Assembly: GCF_003173335.1 (NCBI RefSeq)
Contig: NZ_QGMZ01000035.1
Location: 1-39,030 of the forward strand
DNA length: 39,030 nucleotides
Origin: Methanospirillum stamsii
GTDB taxonomy: Archaea > Halobacteriota > Methanomicrobia > Methanomicrobiales > Methanospirillaceae
Direction of reading: 5' to 3'
The notes beneath the pieces were generated by a model. The model saw nothing but the letters and a program-made list of their open reading frames with translations, was not told the DNA's origin and did no database searches. Below are positions 23,964 through 32,004 of the stretch, piece by piece. Position 1 is the stretch's first letter; each line of letters begins with the position of its first letter. A program made the position numbers and the translations under genes.

Positions 23964-25289
23964 TCAGGCCTCCTGAGCATTGAGTTCGTCAAGACGGTCT
24001 GCTATCTTGTTTAACAGTTCTTCATCGGTAAGAAGTCCCTGTGGGTCAAGAACTGCTCTGAACTGGATTGGCACATTGTCCATACGATAGACAATTCCAC
24101 CAGTATCAACACCACAGATACATACCGGAATGTGAAGGTCTGCTATCTCTGAAGCCATACAGACACTTGGATCGATGGTGACCCATGGGTGTTTCTTCAG
24201 GTGCTTAACTGCCGGAATGGGGAAATGTGCTCCTGCATCGGTTCCGATGTTAATGAACATATCAACTTCATCACGCATTGCCATGTCAACAGAACTGGTT
24301 TCACCAGGATTCATGTGTGCATGGTCTTTCTTGGTAAGGTCAAGACAGTATGGGAACCCGAATGTCCATGACCAGACCACTCCAGGGCCGGCAATATTAT
24401 AATGACCCCGCATTGCCATGATCGTCCACTTTGCGACCTTGTTCAGGTCACGGGTAAGGGAGATGGCAATGTCGATGTTATGGTTTCTTCCGTCAGAGTG
24501 AGTCAGACCCATCCCGAAGAATGTTGTTCCAAACCGGGCATTTTTCATGATCTCTGCAACTTCAAGGATCTGTTCCTTCTTAATTCCTGCGACTTCATCA
24601 GGGATATCGGCTGCATGGCCGTGAATGACCATCCGGAATGCGTTGAAGAGTTCGTAGTCATGACCCTGTTTGACCTGCAGGTGATAGTCTGCTACGTTTG
24701 CAGTGTCAGTATATCGTGGGTCGATTACAATGACAGTTCTCTTTTTCTGTCCCTTTCCGGTGAAGAAACCACGGGGGAAGATTGAGTACCTTGACATGTG
24801 ACGTGGGTGAGCATGTGCCGGATTTGAACCCCAGTATACAATCACGTCAGCACGGTTCTTGACTTCTCCAAGGGTACATGTTGGATACCCATTGTCGAAT
24901 ATTGCAAGGAAAGAAGGTCCGTGACAGATGGTTGCACAGTTATCAAGCATACCACCTGCAGCTTCCATAGTACGGGCTGCGGCTGCCTGTCCCTCACAGT
25001 TGGTTGAACCAAATCCGTACATGAGGGGTTTTTTTGCTTTGTGAAGGTGCTGTGCAGTCCATTCGATGGCTTCCTCATAGGTGATATCTTTCATTGAGCC
25101 ATCTGGCTGGCGGAGCCGTGGAGACCTGATTCGGTGATCTGAACTACCATGCTTGAAGATTTCTGTTCCGATTGCACAGACGTTCTCAACTTCCAAAACC
25201 TTCTTCCCGTCATCAGAGACGGTAACTCTGACATCATCACAGGAACAGCCACAGTATGGGCATCCTACGTTTTCAATGACTTTAGGCAT
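23964..25289 (-). CDS. fwdB: Formylmethanofuran dehydrogenase subunit B, main operon copy
   Basis: Catalytic W/Mo bis-pterin and [4Fe-4S] subunit of 441 residues. The cluster motif is GCPYCGCSCDD (Cys10, 13, 17) with Cys38, and the metal ligand is Cys98 in GFGSTNCEGQ. Pterin regions CATICHGPS, WGSNPAHAHPRHMSRY and GMGLTHSDGRNHNIDIAISL are intact. It sits two bases after fwdD and two bases before fwdA, so the operon is tightly packed. Compared with the second copy it differs around the metal ligand (STNCEGQ against STTCEAQ) and ends earlier. Such differences are expected between Mo and W isoforms, but the assignment is not possible by eye. Confidence 0.94.
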   Translation of the reverse strand: MPKVIENVGCPYCGCSCDDVRVTVSDDGKKVLEVENVCAIGTEIFKHGSSDHRIRSPRLRQPDGSMKDITYEEAIEWTAQHLHKAKKPLMYGFGSTNCEGQAAAARTMEAAGGMLDNCATICHGPSFLAIFDNGYPTCTLGEVKNRADVIVYWGSNPAHAHPRHMSRYSIFPRGFFTGKGQKKRTVIVIDPRYTDTANVADYHLQVKQGHDYELFNAFRMVIHGHAADIPDEVAGIKKEQILEVAEIMKNARFGTTFFGMGLTHSDGRNHNIDIAISLTRDLNKVAKWTIMAMRGHYNIAGPGVVWSWTFGFPYCLDLTKKDHAHMNPGETSSVDMAMRDEVDMFINIGTDAGAHFPIPAVKHLKKHPWVTIDPSVCMASEIADLHIPVCICGVDTGGIVYRMDNVPIQFRAVLDPQGLLTDEELLNKIADRLDELNAQEA

Positions 25290-25291
25290 AA

Positions 25292-25702
25292 TTATTCACT
25301 CTTCCACATTCCGACAGCTCCCTGTACAAGTTCAAGGGCTGATTTCAGTCTCTCTTTTGGAGCTGATTCAACTGTCACCGGAAAACCACTGTACTGAGGT
25401 GCTCCTGTTGACTGGGTCCGTGGTGGAACAACCTGGTTTGCCCATACTCCCTGTCTGATGTGACAAAGGCCTGGATAACAGGTCTGGCGACCAACAACTG
25501 CTTTTACTATTACTTCACCGGACTCACTAGTGACATGAACATTGGTATTCTTCATGATGCCTAGTTCTTTCATGTCCTGTTCGTTCATCTCGATGATGCT
25601 ACAGGCATCGAAGTATTCCTTGGAGGTTTTTCCAATCTCCATGGCAATTCCTTCTTCAACTGCCCGCTGGGTTATCATGTTTAATGTTTTTTTTGCTGTC
25701 AT
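25292..25702 (-). CDS. fwdD: Formylmethanofuran dehydrogenase subunit D, main operon copy
   Basis: Molybdopterin-dinucleotide-binding subunit, 136 residues, first gene of the operon D-B-A-C. It shows NMITQRAVEEGIAMEIGK, VTSESGEVIVKAVVG and IRQGVWANQVVPPRTQSTG followed by PQYSGFPV. GGGAG lies before the ATG at 25702. No fwdE, F or G polyferredoxin genes are next to this operon, so the electron-transfer subunits must be elsewhere in the genome. Confidence 0.92.
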   Translation of the reverse strand: MTAKKTLNMITQRAVEEGIAMEIGKTSKEYFDACSIIEMNEQDMKELGIMKNTNVHVTSESGEVIVKAVVGRQTCYPGLCHIRQGVWANQVVPPRTQSTGAPQYSGFPVTVESAPKERLKSALELVQGAVGMWKSE

Positions 25703-26161
25703 AGGATCTCCCGAAAATCCTATTTTATCAAAGCGCCTGAAATCGCCTTGAATATTATCAGATAAGGATCAGGTAATGCAGTCTTTCCAAATGGTTAGGC
25801 ATGACACATAGATATCCTGATCGTGAAGAGTAGTCTTTGGATGTCCCTATAAGAACATATTTAATCTGTTGAGTTAGGCATGGATTTACCTAAAAGGATA
25901 AAATGTTTTAAATTTTTTGTCTAATTGTTTACTATCCTCCATACCGGTTATTTTCTTTATGAAAATTACCAAAAACCAAAGATTTTTCGTCTAATACTAT
26001 GTTAGTGTCTTATATGACTTTTGACAGATCGGTAAATACATTGAACTAACACGATAGAGAAAGATCTATGAAATTGTTTACTGACCATCGCTATCATGAG
26101 ATACTTTCACATGCGATAATGCCCAAAATAGTTAGGCACTAAACCCAACTTTCCATCAATC
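25703..26161. other. Long divergent regulatory region upstream of the fwd operon
   Basis: 459 bp without a gene. GTTAGGCA occurs three times (25794-25801, 25873-25880, 26131-26138). TTTTTTGTCTAAT (25913-25925) and TTTTTCGTCTAAT (25983-25995) are near-identical direct repeats exactly 70 bp apart. GATCAGG (25767-25773) pairs with CCTGATC (25816-25822) and could close a leader hairpin in the fwd transcript. On the minus strand TTTAAAAC at 25906-25913 is a possible TATA box, giving a leader of about 180 nt. Confidence 0.45.
25874..25893. promoter_or_regulatory. Candidate operator at the fwd transcription start
   Basis: TTAGG (25874-25878) and CCTAA (25889-25893) form an inverted repeat with a 10-bp spacer. 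It would cover the start site expected from the minus-strand TATA-like element at 25906-25913. The TTAGG/CCTAA arms resemble those of DtxR-family metal-dependent repressor sites, but five-base arms are short and the regulator is unknown. Confidence 0.35.
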
Positions 26162-27685
26162 ATGAAACCCTTTGTCCGGATAAAAAAGATCAAAGGAAAT
26201 GAGTATCTGTATGAGATAACTCCTTTCTTTGATGAAGAAACAGGAAAATGGAAACAAAAATCCCGGTATCTGGGGAAAAATGTAGATGGAGAACCGGTAA
26301 GAAAAGGTAAAATACCCAATACAACCCGGGTATACGATTTAGGACAATATATTCCCGCTCATTGGGCTATCAAGGAATACAAGTTCATTGAAGCTCTCCT
26401 CTGTTGTTTTGCGCCGGAGGAAGTTGGATTATTATTGATTATTGCTATTAATCGCCTTGTTATGCCGTGTTCTCCACGGCACATGAATACCTGGCTTTCA
26501 GGGACATGGCTTTCCCGTATGCTACCCGGGGCATCTCCGGATCCGACAACAGTATTAAACCTTTTGGATATTCTTTCCAATCGTTCTGTCATTGGTTTGT
26601 TTTCACGGATGATATCAATGATTACAAATTTTTCTGATAGACGAATCATCATGTCAGGTCGGATTACTGACTTTTCCCAATATGAGGGTGCAAGAGGGGG
26701 CGGATATCCATATAAAGATCTTCTCGAAGGCGATCTTGGTATCCGGATGTTTTATGATCCCGATGAGAGGGTTCTGACCGGATGTGAAATCGCTGATATC
26801 AGGAAAAATTTTATTGAGGATTCCATGAGTATAATCAGTTCAGGCAGGATTCCAGGCAGTTCGTTTCTACCCAACTGGGATTATTTCTCACCGGTTTTGA
26901 TACAAAATCTGGTAACAATATCATATCCATTTATTATCCGGCCTGATTCCGCATATGAACCAGTCAGTTCGGAAATTCTTGACTGGGATGAAAGACAATC
27001 ACCTGGTATTGAATGTACCTATCATGGGGAACCCTGTTTTCTTAAAAAATTCACTGCAATGGTGGGATATACTCCGGTTAGAGGATATATCCTCCATAAT
27101 TCAAAAAAGGAACAAGCAATCAGGCATGTTTTTGAAAAAAATTTGCAGAATATTCAGGACATTATCCTCCAGGGAGAGAATGATTTTGAAACCCTTGATG
27201 ATCTTATTCATGAAGTTGCCGGATTTGAAAGTTCCTTTTTCTTTCGAAAAGATCATAAATCAGGGATAGGAAGAAACAGGGAGATGATTACCCGGGAAAT
27301 CCGTAGACTATCCCGTACTTGCGTATTATACTTAGGTGACTATACCTGGGAGGAGTGTTTTTCTCTTACTGATACACGGTGGAAAATCGAACGGGAACTA
27401 TTCTCCTTATATCGTGAGTTTAAACGGGATCTCACCGGATACCAGACTGAAAGAATCAAGATGGGAATACTATTCGTGAGTTTTTTGTCAGTGATGATAA
27501 AAACTCTTGTCATGAAACGATTAAAGCAGGCACATTTTGAAGATATAACATCCATTAATGCCCTTATGGCCGAATTAACCCCAATTCATGTGGTTAAATC
27601 ATATCAACCATTTATCGTCCCTGGAAAACTTAGCCGAAGACAAAAAACCATATTATCATATTTCGGGGGAGTTCCGACATTATAA
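26162..27685 (+). CDS. IS4/IS1634-like transposase homologue, apparently without catalytic aspartates
   Basis: 507-residue intact frame related to IS1634-type DDE transposases. The N-terminus (FVRIKKIKGNEYLYEI, KQKSRYLGKN) is the beta-rich domain typical of that family, and the C-terminal RWKIERELFSLYREFK holds the conserved Glu (410). Where the family has YDIT with the first catalytic Asp, this protein has SGRITDFS, with Arg167 at the Asp position; where it has DRGF/Y with the second Asp, this protein has NWDYFS, with Asn238. I found no terminal inverted repeats or target duplication around the gene. It may be an immobile, domesticated transposase or an old element kept in frame by chance. 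The alignment is from memory of the family. Confidence 0.65.
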   Translation: MKPFVRIKKIKGNEYLYEITPFFDEETGKWKQKSRYLGKNVDGEPVRKGKIPNTTRVYDLGQYIPAHWAIKEYKFIEALLCCFAPEEVGLLLIIAINRLVMPCSPRHMNTWLSGTWLSRMLPGASPDPTTVLNLLDILSNRSVIGLFSRMISMITNFSDRRIIMSGRITDFSQYEGARGGGYPYKDLLEGDLGIRMFYDPDERVLTGCEIADIRKNFIEDSMSIISSGRIPGSSFLPNWDYFSPVLIQNLVTISYPFIIRPDSAYEPVSSEILDWDERQSPGIECTYHGEPCFLKKFTAMVGYTPVRGYILHNSKKEQAIRHVFEKNLQNIQDIILQGENDFETLDDLIHEVAGFESSFFFRKDHKSGIGRNREMITREIRRLSRTCVLYLGDYTWEECFSLTDTRWKIERELFSLYREFKRDLTGYQTERIKMGILFVSFLSVMIKTLVMKRLKQAHFEDITSINALMAELTPIHVVKSYQPFIVPGKLSRRQKTILSYFGGVPTL

Positions 27686-27761
27686 GGATGGAATCTTTCT
27701 TTTTTAATATCAGTTAAGGCAATTCCAACCTTTTTTTACTATCATGTGAACATACTGAGTT

Positions 27762-29042
27762 ATGGATCCTCTCCCTGCTTTTTTTATTGTGATTATCTGT
27801 ATCACCATATTCAGTACCTGGTTTCGAATATCTCCATTTTTCATTCTTATTGGTGGTGCAATGTTATTCGGGCTTCTTGTCGGTATGACCTGGGATATGG
27901 TCATGATGGGAATTATTGATGGGGTTGGAAAGGTATTTTCAGCATTTGGTATCATTATCCTGTGTGGAGCGGTCATTACAAAACTTCTGCAGGAACAAAA
28001 CCAGATTGAACATCTCATTTCTGATATAAAAAAATTAATTAAAGCACCTTCATTGATTGCAGGTTTTTCCGGTTACCTGCTTTCCGTTCCGATTACCTGT
28101 TGTATTACCGCGTATATCATGCTCCATCCAGTACTGAAGACCTTGGAAAAAGACCGGAAAAAACAAAATATTCTTCTTTACCTTGTAGCAACCGGGAGTA
28201 TCGTCTCCTATGCCCTTATTTATCCAACACCTGTGATAATACCCCTGTTCTCTGCATTTTCATCCGGAATGAGTCCGGTTTTTTTTAATGCAATAACAAT
28301 TCCGTTATCACTTCTTCTCCTGTCTGGATTATTCATATATTTCAGGTTTTTATATCCGGATAAAAATCAGGTTAAAATAAGAATTAACTCTGTATTACCT
28401 GAATCAATGAGAGATGAAAATTCAGAGACAAATCAGAAGATACACTGGCGTGCATGGGCACCATTTATTGCAATTATTATTGCAATACCTGTTTCTTTTT
28501 TCTTTCTGAATCTCTCTCATGCAAGTATGGTAAATTTTATCATGCTTATTGGTGCCACTACAGCCATCGTAATTTCCCCTTCGAAAATCAGGACATCAGG
28601 GTTATCTCAGGGAGCCAAACATGCCGGAATTATTATCTTTGATATTTGTGGTGCCGGAGCACTTGGATACGTGATAGTCGGGACCGGGTTTGCTATGGAA
28701 GCTCTTGAATGGTTGGGTCTTTTTATTCCGGTCATATTTATTCCCTTTATTCTCGCTGCACTCATTGAGACGGCTCAGGGTTCACGAGTAGTAACTGCAG
28801 TAATTACCGGACAAGTACTCACTGGTTCGGTAGTTTTAGATCTCCTCCATCCGGTAACACTAATTCTTCTCATTAGTGCTGGTTCCTGCATGATCTCATA
28901 TGTAACAGACCCATACTTCTGGCTTATACAGCGGACAACCGGAGACGATATGAAAACCATTGTAAAAAATTATACGGTTCCTATTGCCCTTGTTGGCGTA
29001 GGTATTTTACTTGTTGCAATAGTTCTTGAATCCATATTATAG
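27762..29042 (+). CDS. GntP-family permease
   Basis: Predicted secondary transporter of the gluconate:H+ symporter (GntP) type, 426 residues with about 12 membrane segments. Family-like regions include ISPFFILIGGAMLFGLLVGM near the N-terminus, PTPVIIPLFSAFSSGMSP in the middle, ALIETAQGSRVVTAVITGQV, and near the end SAGSCMISYVTDPYFWLIQR, which matches the family segment usually written as NDSGFW. Gluconate is not an obvious methanogen substrate, so the compound carried is likely another organic acid. The start ATG 27762 has only a weak ribosome binding site. It stands alone, 76 bp after the transposase-like gene and 280 bp before the DUF1538 cassette. Confidence 0.75.
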   Translation: MDPLPAFFIVIICITIFSTWFRISPFFILIGGAMLFGLLVGMTWDMVMMGIIDGVGKVFSAFGIIILCGAVITKLLQEQNQIEHLISDIKKLIKAPSLIAGFSGYLLSVPITCCITAYIMLHPVLKTLEKDRKKQNILLYLVATGSIVSYALIYPTPVIIPLFSAFSSGMSPVFFNAITIPLSLLLLSGLFIYFRFLYPDKNQVKIRINSVLPESMRDENSETNQKIHWRAWAPFIAIIIAIPVSFFFLNLSHASMVNFIMLIGATTAIVISPSKIRTSGLSQGAKHAGIIIFDICGAGALGYVIVGTGFAMEALEWLGLFIPVIFIPFILAALIETAQGSRVVTAVITGQVLTGSVVLDLLHPVTLILLISAGSCMISYVTDPYFWLIQRTTGDDMKTIVKNYTVPIALVGVGILLVAIVLESIL

Positions 29043-29322
29043 GATTTTCAGGCAGAAATCCGGTAAAAACGAACTATTCATTATTACAATCAAAAACCAG
29101 GTAATGTGTTAATCTCTCCTGCAGTTTTAACTGATTTATCATAGATGGTACCAGAAATGAGATAGTTCCAGGATATTGGAAAAATTCTGGGTGAGAACAC
29201 CTATACCACATTATTCAACGCAAAAACTTTTTGGATGAGAATTTTTTGGAAAGTGTTTTTTAAAATATGATCTTATTATAGCATACCAGGATTGAGATTT
29301 TTCTCATCTTGGTCCATGAGAT
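29043..29322. other. Intergenic region with promoter and leader hairpin of the DUF1538 cassette
   Basis: AT-rich DNA with TTTTTTAAAATATG near 29255-29268 as a TATA-like element. At 29286-29312 an imperfect hairpin (arms CCAGGATTGAGA and TCTCATCTTGG, loop T4) lies just before the start codon of the first DUF1538 gene and may lie in the 5' leader, where it could control translation. The ribosome binding site of that gene is weak. Confidence 0.35.
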
Positions 29323-30018
29323 ATGTTATCAGATTTTCGAACCATGTTTGCCGAAGTCACCCGGGCAATTCTTCCGATTGTATTTCTAATTCTGGTACTT
29401 CATGTTTTTCTGCCAAGAACGTCGATTAACACGATTCTTATGCTTATCATCGGCAGTATCATGGTAATCCTTGGTATGACCCTCTTTCTCATGGGAGTAA
29501 AAATCGGTCTGCTACCTATGGGTGAGGCCATTGGTTCTGAAATTCCAAAAAGCGGTTCAATAATTCTCATTGTTATTACTGGCTTCCTTTTTGGATTTTT
29601 AGCAACAATAGCAGAGCCTGATGTCCGGGTCCTGGCAGACATGATCCAGACCGTATCTGATAATGGTATCTTAAAACTTCAATTGATTGTGGTAATAGCA
29701 GTAGGAGTAGGGTTTTTTGTAAGTACCGCAGTTCTTCGAATCATCTATAATATTCCCATTGCATACCTTTTTACAGCTGGATACCTTGCTATCATATGCC
29801 TCTCTCTTATATCACCTCCTGATTATGCCCCGATTGCTTTTGATGCAGGAGGCGTTACAACCGGGCCGATTACCGTTCCCTTTATCCTTGCTTTAGGTAT
29901 CGGTGTCACCTCCGTACTCGGAGGAAAATCCCCCCTTTCAGACGGTTTTGGTCTGATTGGTCTGGCTTCTATTGGTCCGATAATAGGGGTACTTCTTATG
30001 GGAGTAATTTTTGTATGA
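29323..30018 (+). CDS. DUF1538 membrane protein, first of a pair
   Basis: 231-residue integral membrane protein of the DUF1538 family, about six or seven helices; probably one half of a transporter or channel whose substrate is not known. Conserved family segments are LFLMGVKIGLLPMGEAIG, ATIAEPDVRVLAD and the glycine-rich FDAGGVTTGPITVPFILALG, which look like re-entrant or pore-lining regions, and GGKSPLSDGFGLIGLASIGP. Its stop overlaps the start of the second copy by four bases (ATGA). The two copies share the same motifs in the same order, consistent with a heterodimer made by duplication. A PII-like regulator follows, coupled in the same way. Confidence 0.82.
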   Translation: MLSDFRTMFAEVTRAILPIVFLILVLHVFLPRTSINTILMLIIGSIMVILGMTLFLMGVKIGLLPMGEAIGSEIPKSGSIILIVITGFLFGFLATIAEPDVRVLADMIQTVSDNGILKLQLIVVIAVGVGFFVSTAVLRIIYNIPIAYLFTAGYLAIICLSLISPPDYAPIAFDAGGVTTGPITVPFILALGIGVTSVLGGKSPLSDGFGLIGLASIGPIIGVLLMGVIFV

Positions 30019-30752
30019 TATACATTCCAATCGCTGATGGAATAGACCATGTGATACTTGATGTAATTCAGGCTTTACTCCCCCTTGTTGTTTTTTTCCT
30101 GATAATTCAGATATTGTCACTAAAACTGCCAGGACATTATATTATCAATCTTTTCAAAGGGTTATTCATCACCCTCTTGGGCATGGTACTCTTTTTTCAG
30201 GGGGTAAAAATTGCATTTCTTCCAGCCGGACAGAATATTGGTGCTTATTGTGGAACGCTGGAACAGATCTGGATCCTTATTCCTTTGGGTTTTCTGCTTG
30301 GATTTTCAACCACCTTTGCTGAACCTGCTGTCCGGGTGCTCTGTTACCAGGTTGAAACTTCATCTAACGGCTATATCAGGGGTTCACTTATTCTGTATGC
30401 TCTTTCCATAGGGGTTGCCTTTTCAGTAAGTCTGGGCATGGTACGGATATTGTATGGATTTCCTTTTCTTCCCTTTATCATAGGAGGATATCTCCTTGCA
30501 CTGATTCTCATCCGGTTTACCGACCATGATTTCATTGCCATCGCTTTTGATTCAGGGGGAGTTGCTACAGGGCCGATGGCAGTTACTTTTCTTATGGCGT
30601 TTGCTGTAGGTGTTGCGGATTCGATTGGGGGCAGAGATCCCTTTCTTGATGGATTTGGTATGATTGCTTTCATTGCACTCACCCCTATTCTCACGATTCT
30701 TATCCTTGGGATTATCTTCAAAATGAATAAAACGGCGGGAGAAATATCATGA
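30015..30752 (+). CDS. DUF1538 membrane protein, second of a pair
   Basis: 245-residue paralogue of the preceding protein. Matching segments are LFFQGVKIAFLPAGQNIGAY, TTFAEPAVRVLCYQVE, FDSGGVATGPMAVTFLMAFA and GGRDPFLDGFGMIAFIALTP. It begins and ends in ATGA overlaps with its neighbours, so the three genes of the cassette are made together. The different residues within the AEP.VRVL and D.GGV.TGP motifs suggest that the two subunits are specialised and not interchangeable. Confidence 0.82.
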   Translation: MIYIPIADGIDHVILDVIQALLPLVVFFLIIQILSLKLPGHYIINLFKGLFITLLGMVLFFQGVKIAFLPAGQNIGAYCGTLEQIWILIPLGFLLGFSTTFAEPAVRVLCYQVETSSNGYIRGSLILYALSIGVAFSVSLGMVRILYGFPFLPFIIGGYLLALILIRFTDHDFIAIAFDSGGVATGPMAVTFLMAFAVGVADSIGGRDPFLDGFGMIAFIALTPILTILILGIIFKMNKTAGEIS

Positions 30753-31099
30753 TTTATGAAGGATGTAAAAACCTGATTGTAACTATTGTAAAAAAGGGAT
30801 GGTCAGAAAAGGTGGTTCATGCATCACGGGAAGCGGGGGCATCAGGGGGAACAATCCTGATGGGAAGGGGATCTGGGATTCATGAAACCCAGTCGCTCTT
30901 CGGACTTCCTATTGAACCAGAAAAAGAGATTATTCTAACAGTAGTGGAAGTGGATCAGACTGACAAAATTTTGTCAGCGATTGAAAAAGCGGCAGAACTT
31001 AATAATCCCGGTATGGGGATCGCCTTTGTACTAAACCTTGAAAAAATTGCAGGTAGAGTCCATATGACCTGCCAGCATGATAAAGATAAACCTGCATGA
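30749..31099 (+). CDS. PII-like signalling protein linked to DUF1538
   Basis: 116-residue protein with the ferredoxin-like fold expected of the PII superfamily: a first strand CKNLIVTIVKKGWSEKVVHA, the T-loop/B-loop region GASGGTILMGRGSGIHETQ, a second half EKEIILTVVEVDQTDKILSAIEKAA, and a C-loop PGMGIAFVLNLEKIAG. The short GRGSG segment stands where classic GlnB has the longer T-loop, so it is a PII-like protein and not a canonical GlnB/GlnK; the uridylylated tyrosine is absent. Coupled translation with two DUF1538 proteins suggests that it binds a nucleotide and gates that transporter. It ends three bases from the convergent universal stress protein gene. Confidence 0.82.
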   Translation: MIYEGCKNLIVTIVKKGWSEKVVHASREAGASGGTILMGRGSGIHETQSLFGLPIEPEKEIILTVVEVDQTDKILSAIEKAAELNNPGMGIAFVLNLEKIAGRVHMTCQHDKDKPA

Positions 31100-31102
31100 T
31101 AC

Positions 31103-31978
31103 TTATACAGAACAAGTGTTAACCTCCCTGTTTCTCAGGATTAACACAGGTATCTGTGTGGTTCTGGCAACATAATCAGTAGTAGTTCCAAGAAGATTTT
31201 TAATGAAACTTTTTTCACCGGTTGATTTTAATACAATCATCGAAACATCTTCTTTTTTGGCATAGGCAAGGATCTCCTGAGCAGCATCACCAATCGCCAC
31301 ATCAATATGAATATCCTTTGCATGAGGAGATAATTTCTCCTTCATTTTTTCTAATTTTTCTTTTGCAACGTTACAATTTTCCTGTACTTCTTCTTTGCTG
31401 TCTCCGGTAGTGATAACATGGAATAATGTAACGGAGTTCTTATGGATGAGGTCAGAGATACAGAGTTCTTCAATATAAGGTTTTGAGAAATCTGTACAGA
31501 TAAGGATCCTGGATAAAAGGTCAGGACAAGGTGTGTTGAATCCCCTTCCGTCTTTTTCGGATTCAGGGGGATGGATGAGCAGAAGGTTTTTTGTTCCATA
31601 CTTCAGGAGGTCAATGGCAGTGCTACCGATAAGGAGTGTTTCAATAACACCCCTGCCTCTCCTACCCATTATGACAAGTCCTGCCTCTTCTTTCACAGCC
31701 ACTTTTTCGATAATTTCCGATGTAGTGCCTCCGGTAATCTCCTCGACAAGAACCTTGATCTTTGACCGTGGCATTGCAATGACTTTTCTTAATTCTTCCA
31801 ACCGGAGTCTTGCATAATCCACATCGGGATTTATTGTATCTGTTTGTTTGGTGAGATACAGGCTTTTTGTGATATTAAGAAGAATCACTTCCCTGATCTG
31901 TGGTATTTTTGACAGACATTTGATGATATATTTTGAGTCCTCAGAAAAATCTATGGGAATAATAATCTTTTTAAACAT
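31103..31978 (-). CDS. Tandem universal stress protein (two UspA domains)
   Basis: 291-residue protein with two UspA domains, residues ~1-145 and ~160-291. Each begins with a first strand (FKKIIIPIDFSEDS; RILICTDFSKPY). The first carries the ATP-binding pattern G-x2-G-x9-G-S in GRRGRGVIETLLIGS. In the second the motif is STGEKSFIKNLLGTTTD, with G-x10-G-T, which is less canonical. GGTGAGAT before the ATG supports the start. It lies 26 bp downstream of the CPA2 antiporter gene on the same strand, so the two are probably one operon; Usp-antiporter pairing is common and often means nucleotide-dependent control of ion transport. Confidence 0.9.
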   Translation of the reverse strand: MFKKIIIPIDFSEDSKYIIKCLSKIPQIREVILLNITKSLYLTKQTDTINPDVDYARLRLEELRKVIAMPRSKIKVLVEEITGGTTSEIIEKVAVKEEAGLVIMGRRGRGVIETLLIGSTAIDLLKYGTKNLLLIHPPESEKDGRGFNTPCPDLLSRILICTDFSKPYIEELCISDLIHKNSVTLFHVITTGDSKEEVQENCNVAKEKLEKMKEKLSPHAKDIHIDVAIGDAAQEILAYAKKEDVSMIVLKSTGEKSFIKNLLGTTTDYVARTTQIPVLILRNREVNTCSV

Positions 31979-32004
31979 GATTTATCTCACCGATCAGGTT
32001 TACC

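Noticed and set aside
18137-25289. Selenocysteine in the FwdB proteins
   Set aside because: Both copies have an ordinary cysteine codon at the metal-ligand position (Cys98) and no in-frame TGA interrupts either gene.
25703-25900. Molybdenum/tungsten cofactor riboswitch in the fwd leader
   Set aside because: A 7-bp long-range stem is present, but I could not find the other conserved parts of the bacterial Moco motif, and I know of no archaeal example.
26100-27761. Complete insertion sequence around the transposase-like gene
   Set aside because: I compared the flanks for terminal inverted repeats and target duplications and found none. GTTAGGCA on the left and GTTAAGGCA on the right are in direct, not inverted, orientation.
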